A stretch of 15,713 nt of DNA from Bremia lactucae (taxonomy: Eukaryota; Oomycota; Peronosporomycetes; Peronosporales; Peronosporaceae). The number at the start of each line of letters is the position of its first letter. Position 1 is the first letter of the stretch. Positions 8,720-15,713 of this stretch are shown one piece after another. The position numbers were made by a program, and so were the translations under genes. The notes below the pieces were generated by a model. That model was not told the DNA's origin and made no database searches. It saw only the letters and a program-made list of their open reading frames with translations. The stretch is taken from NCBI RefSeq assembly GCF_004359215.1, contig NC_090615.1, positions 6,732,030 to 6,747,742 of the forward strand, written 5' to 3'.

Positions 8720-8981
8720 GTCAAGGGAATTATCGAACGAATTTGGACTCCGAACTACTGATAAGTACGATATGGCGAAGTAGAATGCTACAAGGTGGTA
8801 TTAAAGTAATAACGCTATTCATTAATCGCTATGGACATGTAGCATCTGTAGGATCGCAGGCTTCGTTTCTTGCCAAATGAGATCCCGTGGTAGCCGGCAG
8901 GAAGATAAGAGTGTCGACCGAGGAAGACTATTTTAATGCTCACTATATGGCTGTGTTACAACTGCAAAACGATATTGAGAC
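8720..8981 (-). promoter_or_regulatory. 5' flank of the zinc-repeat gene with an Inr-like site
   Basis: About 260 bp between two minus-strand genes. On the minus strand, TCATTTGGCAAGAA near 8866-8880 resembles the oomycete initiator consensus (TCAYTYY followed by an A/T-rich part) and lies about 150 bp upstream of the ATG. The match is partial and there is no expression evidence. Confidence 0.25.
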
Positions 8982-9407
8982 TTATGGATTATTAAAAACC
9001 GACGGCTGGTCGATTCCGAGGGTGATGCTCTCCTGCATCTCCTTTGCTACACTCACGAGACATCGTCAGACATGCGTATTAATGCCCTTTATCCACGACG
9101 CACCTTCGTCAAGGTTGAGTCGAAAGTTCCAATTCTCAAGTTCGCGAATTTGAATGTCCAATTCTTTTTCAGTTGATTTTGCCAGGTCTGTGAGCAGCAC
9201 AGTGCGTAAGCATACACAGCACCGACAAGACAGAAATACAATACACCAACCATTGAATTCTCGGTCACCAGCTGTCGGTGCAATCTTTTGGTGTGTCATG
9301 AATTCGTACAGTGCCTCCAGCTCCTTCGTCAATGGAACCGTCGGTTTGATCGGCTATGCCATCGTAAAAAACTTGCATGATTACCATCTATAAAAATAAT
9401 TTACCAT
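8982..9407 (-). CDS. Small spliced gene, 84 residues, unknown function
   Basis: Proposed exons: 9405-9407 (the ATG alone), 9251-9353, 9104-9187, 8982-9046; introns of 51, 63 and 57 bp beginning GTAAAT, GTTGGT and GTGCGT and ending TAG, CAG and TAG. All joins keep frame, for 255 coding bases. The product is polar and helical: it begins MPIKPTVPLTKEL, has a charged probable coiled-coil stretch around residues 37-66 (EKELDIQIRELENW), and ends QPSVFNNP. There is no signal peptide or membrane segment. I do not recognise the family. The gene lies head to head with the COQ10 gene, 133 bp away. The middle intron has a length divisible by three, so unspliced reading is open and hides it. The ATG-only first exon is the least certain part; the last three exons are well supported by how the frame behaves. 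Confidence 0.65.
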
Positions 9408-9540
9408 ATAAACTTCTACCTTTGGGGCGTTGCGTGACATTAAAGCAGCTAATATAATGTGGTGGAAGCCATTATTTCGTTCCGTTTGCGATTCGCTAAA
9501 ATTTGCTGTCGCAATTGTCAGACTTTTTCAAAGACAGACG
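9408..9540. promoter_or_regulatory. Short divergent promoter region
   Basis: 133 bp separate the two proposed divergent starts (ATG at 9407 minus and ATG at 9541 plus). Both promoters and 5' UTRs must fit here or overlap the neighbouring exons. An upstream in-frame ATG at 9457 would extend the COQ10 product by 28 residues and leave only 49 bp. A CCATTATTTCG stretch near 9469 weakly resembles an oomycete initiator. Confidence 0.4.
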
Positions 9541-11196
9541 ATGGCCATGCTGTCGCGACGTCTGTGTGCGCACATGACCCAAAATTGTATCCGAATTAGC
9601 CGCGCCTCGTTCTTCTCATTTCCATCACCTTCCCGCTCGCTTGTCAAGTCCCACACTGAAAAACGCGTCGTTCCTTTCTCCTGTACCGAAATGTTTGATG
9701 TAGTGGCAGACGTCGCTCGATATAGCGAATTTCTTCCGTTCTGCGTCGAGTCGCGCGTGTTGAGGAGGCCTAATGAAAATGTCATGGAGGCGGCTCTCCG
9801 TGTTGGTTTTCGGATCTTTACAGAGTCCTATACGTCCCGCGTCATAATGATTCGGTACGTCACACAATTTCGAGCTTTTCGAAAGGCACTAATAACGTTC
9901 TTTGTGCAAATGTTTCTGCGCTGGATATGGACTCTAGCCCAAACAAAATTGCAACGAAAGCAATTGACTCGCCTACATTCAAGCGAATTGAAAGGTTGAC
10001 TAGCGTTAGTACTAAAGTGTCGTTGTCAGGGCTGACGTGGTACTGATTACAAGGTGAAATTGTTGTTTTGATGATACAGTGAATGGGTCTTCAGGCCGTG
10101 TCCAACGCCAGGAAGCTGTGAAGTGGACTTTAAAGTGACATTTGAAGTATCGTCGTTCCTGCGGGCCAATGCCATCAAGCTTTTTTTCGATGATGTCGCA
10201 CTGACACAGCTCAATGCATTTATTAATCGTGCGCGAAAGATTCATGGAACAGCGCCTCGAACGAGACCGCACGCTTTTGTTGAAGATGCAGTGACGAAGA
10301 ACAAATCAGCACAGACTGTTACTAGCGAGTGTACTGCTTACGGCGGTTCGATTGCAAAGCCTTCACTAGCTGATAAAAATGAGAAAAACCATGAAGTAGG
10401 GCCAACTGCAAGCGCATCGCCCCGCATCAAAGGTGGCATTTCTGCCCAGACATATAGCGACTTAGCTGCTGTTTTTGTTGACTACGCGGATAAAAATGGA
10501 AAACTCTATTATGGTGGCTTTACGGCAGCTTGTATGGCTCTAAGCGATGAATACGACAATATGAAGGATATTACTGAAAGTGCTGCGCTTGCGGGAGCGG
10601 TATTTACGAGTTTTGAAACCCATGCCATGCCTAAAGACTGGCTCTCTCTTGATGAATTTGTAGAGGGCGTGTACCTGATGACAAAGGGCACGTTTGAACA
10701 AAAGGCTCATAGTTTGTTTGTTATTGTCAATAAAACCGGGAATGGTAAAATCACTCGTGAGGAGCTATCGCAAGCAATGCAGCGCCGAATTCGTGCTGTT
10801 AAGAAATTGTTTCCAAAGCTGCTGCGTGACCAAGTGCAGATTCAAATGGCACACGAACAAGTGAAAGAGCTTTCCTCGGTCCAGGATGCTGCGATGACGA
10901 GCAGTGTCAAAGCGATTGAAAAGCTGATGGAAGAGGTGGAAAAAGAGATTCCTCTTGCGGTAAACCAGATCTTTCTGGAAGCGGATTTTGACCAGGACGA
11001 CTACATTCGTGAACAGGAGTGGATGTTTGCGTGGCAAGCGCATCCAGAATTGGTGGAATTAATGACGATAGATGGTATGAAGAAAATGGTCCAGTGGGCG
11101 TCGGTTGTCCAAGAGGCAGGGAAAGGTAATGGTGACGATAATACGACGGGGTCGTTAGAACAAAGCCTGGATACGCGACTAACATATGTCGACTAA
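9541..11196 (+). CDS. COQ10: COQ10 (coenzyme Q-binding, START-like) fused to an EF-hand region
   Basis: COQ10 proteins bind ubiquinone at the mitochondrial inner membrane and support respiration. Exons: 9541-9854, 9938-9994, 10080-11196; introns of 83 bp (GTACGT...TAG, with CTAAT before the acceptor) and 85 bp (GTTGAC...CAG). The joins restore the COQ10 pattern exactly and give 495 residues. Residues 1-40 are basic, serine-rich and lack acids, as in a mitochondrial presequence. The COQ10 domain covers about 41-182 (FDVVADVARYSEFLPFCV, FTESYTSRV, SEWVF, CEVDFKVTFEV, LFFDDV). After a low-complexity linker the same exon encodes a helical EF-hand region: loop 341-352 is degenerate (Asn at position 1), loop 426-437 is canonical in acidic positions, and one or two weaker pairs precede them. 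Typical COQ10 ends near residue 200-250, so this is a fusion. The start at 9541 is chosen for the presequence; 9457 is the alternative. Confidence 0.88.
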
Positions 11197-11676
11197 GACA
11201 TGTACATAACGGCATAAATTACAGAGATGCAGATGGCGAGATTACTTGTTAAGTGATGCTGTTACCTTTTTTAATTGATTAAAACACATCTTTGCTTGTT
11301 TCAATCAATTAAGTGAACCGCCCTTTTCGATATGAAGTTGCTCATGCAACTCCCTATGAGTTTAATTATTTGGAAACGTGCACCGGCGCTAGCCAATTAT
11401 GACAACTATAGGCCAAAATAATGTCGCGGGAGTCATGTCTATATTTTTATCGATGCTTATTGTGTGTGTACATGCTTCTACCCCACTTTAAGCATCGACG
11501 CGGTGGTAAGGCCTTTTATTTCTTTTTGAAGTAGCGAGCTGTAAGAAACATAAGCTTTATGGTAACACTGATTTTTTTGTAAAATAATCTAACAACTTCA
11601 GACGAACTTTATTGTGTAGCCCACTCGAGAACAGACGCAAGTATCTAGTTGTATTAGAAGCAGAGAAATAGAAATT
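11197..11676. other. Intergenic region with two long-loop inverted repeats
   Basis: 480 bp between two plus-strand genes. It holds perfect 10-bp inverted repeats at 11271-11280/11303-11312 (TTAATTGATT) and 11450-11459/11489-11498 (TCGATGCTTA), and a 6-bp hairpin at 11336-11351. The first lies 75 bp after the COQ10 stop and could affect 3' end formation. No gene is seen. The TFIIF promoter must lie in the second half, but I cannot place it. Confidence 0.6.
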
Positions 11677-13134
11677 ATGAAGTCAAACGTAGTGAGCCGT
11701 CCATCACGTGGTCGCACTAGCGGCGCCTCCTCGTCCACGCCAGAGATAGAGACGCTCGTGCTCCGAGCGACGCCTTCAATTAAGCGCTACAATATCGCAC
11801 GCTTTGATGTACCGAATCCGCCCACTTTCAGCAAATGTGCGCAGCCAGTCATGATGTACCGCGAACCGGAGCGTGTGGACGATGAGGAAGAGAAGGAGGA
11901 CGATGCACCTGTCGGCTTTAATCCAGCGCTCCGGAAGCGCCGACGCCGTCGTCGCAAGAACACTCGCACGGCGGGTTGGATCATCGAAGACAGCGAGGGA
12001 AAGAACAAGTTTATTGGCACTTTCGAGGGTGGTCAATCGTCCACGTACATGCTTCTCGTAAAGAACCGCCATAACGAGGAGTTTAGCCTTATGCCCGTCG
12101 AGCAGTGGTTTCGTTTCAAAAAGCCTTTGAACTACCGAACGCTTACGCTTGACGAGGCTGAGGAGATGAATAATGAAAAGAAGCGCGCAGTCGAGCGGTG
12201 GCTGATGAAGCACAAACTCGCAGGCGACGAAAAGAACGAAGCAAGCGGCGATACTGTGAGTGCCCCTCGCGTTCGCACAGGGGCTTTAAACGCCGCCTCA
12301 GCAAAGGTCAAGACCGAAGGGGAAGATATCTTTGAAAAGACGACCGAAGCACGTCCTCGACGTGTCGTGCGGCCAAAAGCTCGTGGTGGAGACGGCGCGA
12401 CTGGCGTTGATGGTGGGGATTTTGAAGAAAAGTTTGATGACGACGAGAGCGATGCAGAGATTCATCACGACGAACCTCAAGGCTTGGAGTCGGATTCAGA
12501 TGAAGACGAGTTTGAAGTGGATCCGGAAGGAACGGGCAAATTGACTGAAACGGGGCAGGCGATGAAAGACTTGTTAAAGCGTGCTCAGAATGGAGAAATG
12601 CTCGAGAATCAAAAGGGAGAGAACGAAGACGACGATGCCGAGGAAGATGATGATAATTACACGGCGAAGGACATGGATGTGATTAAACGAGATTTGGGTG
12701 GAAACATCATTCGGGATCGATCTACTGCGGTTGGAGATGGCGAAGTGATGAGTGACTCGAAGCTGGGAGCTGGGAGTGTCGATGGTAGAGGTGCAGACGT
12801 TAGTGCTACGGGGAAGGCCTTGGCGGCAGCGATTGGGAGTGTCACTGGAAAGCGTAAGGAAGATGATAGTCGCTCGAAAGAAGACACACCAGCAAAAGCT
12901 GCCAAGGCGTCGGCTGTTTCGTCGCAGAACAAATTGACCGAAGCCGGGGTCCAGCAGGAGCTAATCCGGTATGGTGGGCGTATGCGAACACGGGATCTCT
13001 TGCGCAAGCTAAAGAAGCTGATTATTACGGATAATGACAAGGCACTGCTTAAGGACATTCTACGAACGATTTGCGACGTAGAAGTTGATGCCATTGACGG
13101 TCGTCTGCTAGTGCTCAAGTCTCAGTTTCGTTAA
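11677..13134 (+). CDS. GTF2F1: Transcription initiation factor IIF subunit alpha (RAP74)
   Basis: The large subunit of TFIIF, which binds RNA polymerase II, helps recruit it to promoters and acts in start-site choice and early elongation. A single exon of 485 residues. Residues about 40-165 match the N-terminal dimerisation domain that pairs with RAP30, with the conserved stretches GWIIEDSEGKNKFIGTFEGG and EEFSLMPVEQWFRFKK. A central region (about 245-345) is highly acidic, as in other RAP74 proteins, with a basic run (RKRRRRRRK) near residue 85. The C-terminal 65 residues (LTEAGVQQELIRYGG ... DGRLLVLKSQ) fit the winged-helix domain that contacts FCP1 in other eukaryotes. The length is close to animal RAP74. 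The ATG at 11677 is the first in frame after an AT-rich leader. The gene appears intact. Confidence 0.93.
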   Translation: MKSNVVSRPSRGRTSGASSSTPEIETLVLRATPSIKRYNIARFDVPNPPTFSKCAQPVMMYREPERVDDEEEKEDDAPVGFNPALRKRRRRRRKNTRTAGWIIEDSEGKNKFIGTFEGGQSSTYMLLVKNRHNEEFSLMPVEQWFRFKKPLNYRTLTLDEAEEMNNEKKRAVERWLMKHKLAGDEKNEASGDTVSAPRVRTGALNAASAKVKTEGEDIFEKTTEARPRRVVRPKARGGDGATGVDGGDFEEKFDDDESDAEIHHDEPQGLESDSDEDEFEVDPEGTGKLTETGQAMKDLLKRAQNGEMLENQKGENEDDDAEEDDDNYTAKDMDVIKRDLGGNIIRDRSTAVGDGEVMSDSKLGAGSVDGRGADVSATGKALAAAIGSVTGKRKEDDSRSKEDTPAKAAKASAVSSQNKLTEAGVQQELIRYGGRMRTRDLLRKLKKLIITDNDKALLKDILRTICDVEVDAIDGRLLVLKSQFR

Positions 13135-13305
13135 TTTTTTCAAAATTTGATCAAAATACTCAAAAAAGTTTATGTACCTTCAGCTTTTGCTCTTTTGTAA
13201 CCAGGCTTCTGTCTCTATATTTATGATGGTAATGTCGCTGCATTAAATGATGTCTCATTTTTGAGAATCATCTAAATTTTCAAGCTCAAATCACTTAGAC
13301 TCACG

Positions 13306-13910
13306 ATGGCGCGTTTGTATTCAAGTTTGGTGAACATTAAATCTGCAAATAGGTGCAACGTTTTAGCGTGGAAAGCAGGCGACAGCTGCTTAGCATTCCT
13401 GCTGCTGTACAATCATCATGCTTTCAATACACTTGTATCTGCTCCATTTTCGGTGTCGCTTTTGCTGGCATGAGCCCCAAAATATAATGGAAACAATGCA
13501 ATGGAGACGAGCAACTCGCTAATATCTGGGCGCGATGCTTCCGCTATTTCTGAAAGACTCCATCTGTTGCTGCAAATTTCTGGCAATATATTGTGTGGCT
13601 ATTCGAGTGATGGCATCAGCGGTGTCGCTCTCGTCACGACATCGTTGCACAGCTTGACGACCGAAGCTAAAGCATGTGGCTCAAGGACTGCAGAACGAAG
13701 CAGAGGAAAGCTACATTGGCTGCCTTGCCACAGAACTCCTATGTATCAGAAGCAGCATTAGCCTTCGCAAAACTAGCGACAGCGAAAGGCACTTCACCAG
13801 AAGCATTTGCAGCTATTAAAACGCCTTTCATCCTTAATTTAATTAATTTTGTATTACAACGTCAAAAACACTTGGTGTACTTAAAAGGGGATGGTCAATT
13901 ACTTCAATAA
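13306..13910 (+). pseudogene. Decayed coding remnant, unrecognised
   Basis: From an ATG at 13306 one frame reads 56 codons to a TGA at 13474-13476. The same frame then resumes (ATG at 13501) to about 13670. There a shift moves the apparent coding into the frame of an ATG at 13674, which ends with TAA near 13910. The pieces are helical, leucine- and alanine-rich and look like consecutive parts of one helical-repeat-type protein (for example EAALAFAKLATAKG and TPFILNLINFVLQRQ). One nonsense codon and one frameshift suggest a pseudogene fragment; unrecognised introns are an alternative, but I found no fitting GT...AG pair. I cannot name the parent gene. The 170 bp before it, after the TFIIF stop, hold nothing I can identify. 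Confidence 0.4.
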
Positions 13911-14548
13911 AGTATTAGACCCAGCCAGCATTCGGGTGCGGTTCACATTTGTGACCAACCCTTGTGTATGTCATGCACATAGGTGCGTTCACATTAGGAA
14001 CATAGTGCGTTGGATGAGGTCGCTAAGGCGCCCACCACAACTACCTCACTGCACGCAAGAGAAGCTGATTTAACCGCTTCCTCGCTGTGCTAGGGTGTAT
14101 GTCTAAGTAGAGCGTGGCTGCATTACGACGTGCCCGCCTTAGCCCGTTACCAACAAACTCCCACGTAGTTACGAGCCAGTTCTTACATTGCAGTTACAGT
14201 ACATTACCGTGTCTAATTTGCTTTTCTCATATCAATACACGATTTCGCAACTAATAATGTTTACTACTACTTTGGTAAATACAGGTACATACTATACTGC
14301 ACGCTTCTTTTATGTTTGTGCAGAGTGACCGTATCGCTCAATGGATTACACTGATTTGGTGAGATCCGTTTTTTACAAGCAATAGTGTATTTATTCTTTA
14401 ACAAATGTCGGCTGTGGCATATTCTCTCACGTAAGCATTCGATCGATTTAGTTATAAGTCCCATTTTTAAATAATTGGCATCTATAACTCACTGGTAAGT
14501 CTGCATCTCGGAGTTTTTATTCCATTTTTGATTAATATATTAATCGTC
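13911..14548. other. AT-rich non-coding stretch
   Basis: No gene or RNA is recognised. There is an imperfect direct repeat around 13935-13955 and 13982-13998 (gTTCACATTwG). A perfect 16-nt palindrome, GATTAATATATTAATC, lies at 14530-14545, just before the repeat-derived composite that begins near 14549. Confidence 0.5.
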
Positions 14549-14726
14549 AGTCGTGGCTAGCAAAGTGGTTAAAGATGGCGCCGGTTAAGTAGTCCTCATA
14601 GACAGAGGCTCCACCGGATCGAACATCAAAAGGAGCCATCGATCTGCTCAAGGGAATCAGTGGATACGCGCTACATGCAATCGCGGCCCTCATGCGATCC
14701 TCGCGTGCTCGTGAAACGACGCCCCG
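14549..14726 (+). mobile_element. tRNA-like sequence, candidate SINE head
   Basis: TAGCAAAGTGGTTAAAG at 14558 matches an RNA polymerase III A box (tRNA D-arm type), and GGATCGAAC at 14616 is one base off a usual B-box core. The 58-bp spacing suits a tRNA with a long variable arm or a tRNA-derived SINE. The flanks do not form a clean acceptor stem, so a working tRNA gene is unlikely. The body runs into 28S-derived sequence near 14727. No poly-A or simple-repeat tail is visible. Confidence 0.35.
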
Positions 14727-14744
14727 AGTCATTTCACAACGTCA

Positions 14745-14779
<35 letters not shown>

Positions 14780-14884
14780 ACTGATTATTCCAAGCCCGTT
14801 CCCTTGGCTGTGGGTTCGCTAGACAGTAGATAGGGACAGTGGGAATCTCATTAATCCATTCATGCGCGTCACTAGTTCGATGAT

Positions 14885-14936
<52 letters not shown>

Positions 14937-15090
14937 ACTTGGTTGAATTTCTTCACTTTGATATTCAGAGCACTAGGCAGAAATCACATTGTGTCAACAC
15001 CGTCTCCAGCCATCACAATGCTTTGTTTTAATTAAACAGTCGGATTCCCCTTGTCCGCTCCAGTTCTGAGACGGTTGTTCAACGCACCAA
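14727..15090 (-). rRNA. Partial 28S (LSU) rRNA fragment, displaced copy
   Basis: The minus strand carries conserved LSU rRNA stretches in the correct order: GGGGAATCCGACTGTTTAAT, the CAAAGTGAAGAAATTCAACC block, GGTAAACGGCGGGAGTAAC, CTCTTAAGGTAGCCAAATG, GACGCGCATGAATGGATTAA, GAGATTCCCACTGTCCCTAT and AAGACCCTGTTGAGCTTGAC. That is about 360 bases of the 3' half of LSU rRNA. Flanking rRNA is missing on both sides, and several bases differ from what I remember of the consensus (for example near 15010 and 14875), so this is a diverged fragment and not part of an rDNA unit. The boundaries are approximate: about 14727 on one side, 15085-15095 on the other. Confidence 0.85.
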
Positions 15091-15713
15091 GGAGACAGCA
15101 GCCAGCCCGAAATCGGGTCGGCGTGATAACGCATCAGCGACGACATTAAGTCGTCCTGGTTTATATTCGACATAGAAGTTATACTCCGCGAAGAATGATA
15201 GCCACCTCGCCATTCTTTGCGAAAGGTGTGGGCTGTTTACGGCCGTGTGGAATGACGCATGGTCCGTGTATACGATGAACGGTCTATCTCCTAGGAGGTA
15301 GACCCTAATTTAGGCAATGCATATTTCATGGCAAGGAGTTCCCTGTCATGCACTGGGTAATTGCGTTCAGCTGGTTGCAGCTGACGCGACTGGTAACAGA
15401 CGCCGCGTTCCGCGCCATCGGTATCGTATTGCATTAACGCGCAGCCAATTGCGAAATCGCTGGCGTCACAGACCATATGGAATGGTCTGTCTTGATCTGC
15501 AATCGCCAAGATGGGTAATTGCTTCAAGCTTTGCTTGATACCTGTAAACGAACGCTGACAATCAGCTTTCCATAACCATTTCTCGTCTTTTTTCAAGAGA
15601 CGAGAGAGATGAACTATCATCTCTGCATAATTGCGAGAGTACTTGTGCAAGTACGCCGCTAAACCAAGGAACTTTCTAAGTCCCTTGACATCGACTGGAA
15701 CTGGCCAGTCGGT
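15079..15713 (-). pseudogene. Ty3/gypsy pol fragment: RT thumb/connection and RNase H, frameshifted
   Basis: Reading leftward from the right edge, the frame gives the end of a gypsy reverse transcriptase (KFLGLAAYLHKYSRNYA, LSRLLKKDEKW). RNase H follows (VCDASDFAIGCALMQ, SRQLQPAERNYPVHDRELLA, then YTDHASF, LSQRMARWLSFFAEYNF, GRLNVVADALSRR). The first frame stops at 15291-15293. The RNase H reading continues in another frame from about 15305, so one base has been lost near 15306-15312. After ADALSRRPDFG the pol sequence ends and 28S-derived sequence begins near 15090; no integrase follows. The copy is therefore broken twice, although the upstream part is cut only by the window edge. Confidence 0.9.
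15105..15711. repeat. Hairpin array inside the gypsy pol fragment
   Basis: Inverted repeats, given as span (arm, loop): 15105-15116 (5, 2); 15139-15155 (6, 5); 15281-15304 (24-nt near-palindrome, one mismatch); 15363-15387 (10 with one bulge); 15468-15490 (9, 5); 15524-15538 (6, 3); 15581-15605 (8, 9); 15605-15624 (7, 6); 15639-15654 (7, 2); 15666-15686 (9 with one mismatch, 3); 15692-15711 (7, 6). They lie in protein-coding sequence and are close to each other without overlapping, as in the left element. Confidence 0.8.

Noticed and set aside
9066..9332. An 88-residue minus-strand gene read without splicing
   Set aside because: It lacks an ATG start and reads through a 63-bp intron; the spliced model gives a better start and end.
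10123..11196. An independent EF-hand gene
   Set aside because: It begins mid-way in the conserved COQ10 sequence, at a GTG, and the upstream in-frame residues complete that domain.
14549..14630. A functional tRNA gene
   Set aside because: A- and B-box-like motifs are present, but acceptor and T stems do not pair properly and no anticodon arm can be drawn convincingly.
14547..14732. A 61-residue minus-strand open frame
   Set aside because: It starts within the end of the 28S-derived sequence and covers the tRNA-like segment; it has no protein features of note.
14727..15090. Part of a working rDNA unit
   Set aside because: Only about 360 bases of LSU rRNA are present, with substitutions in conserved positions and non-rDNA sequence on both sides.

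Overview
The window looks like nuclear DNA of an oomycete, probably of the Peronosporales (Phytophthora or downy-mildew type). The grounds are a compact eukaryotic gene layout, very short GT...AG introns (48 to 85 bp), a WRKY19-like zinc-repeat protein of the kind common in oomycete annotations, and Ty3/gypsy sequence at both edges. The species cannot be fixed from the sequence.

Layout. 1-1109 is a piece of an LTR retrotransposon: a short internal segment, a purine tract, an LTR starting TGTAACGGGG, and a tandem duplicate of about 255 bp of that LTR. 1110-1616 is AT-rich and carries a 43-bp tandem repeat. 1617-5750 (minus) is a five-exon peptide:N-glycanase gene encoding 1301 residues with added MABP-like, AZUL-like, LamG-like, jacalin-like and C-terminal PUB modules. 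6623-8719 (minus) encodes a WRKY19-type zinc-repeat protein with HMA-like folds and a fungal-style copper-cluster motif. 8982-9407 (minus) is a small four-exon gene for 84 residues whose first coding exon is the ATG alone. 133 bp away on the plus strand, 9541-11196 is a three-exon COQ10 gene that continues in frame into an EF-hand region. 11677-13134 (plus) is an intronless TFIIF alpha (RAP74) gene. 13306-13910 is a decayed coding remnant. 14549-15713 is a composite of a tRNA-like SINE head, an antisense 28S rRNA fragment and an antisense, frameshifted gypsy pol fragment.

The five intact genes are housekeeping or regulatory: cytosolic deglycosylation of misfolded glycoproteins, possible metal sensing, an unknown small protein, mitochondrial ubiquinone function, and RNA polymerase II initiation. 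They do not form a pathway. The only regulatory link suggested is the shared divergent promoter at 9408-9540.

The most unusual signal is structural. The retroelement segments at both ends are tiled with short near-perfect hairpins (arms of 6 to 11 bp). Between the two tandem LTR copies the arms change together, and at the right edge the hairpins lie inside a pol reading frame. A few equally perfect hairpins occur in host sequence. This suggests a palindrome-perfecting mutational process, or selection on structure, in these elements.
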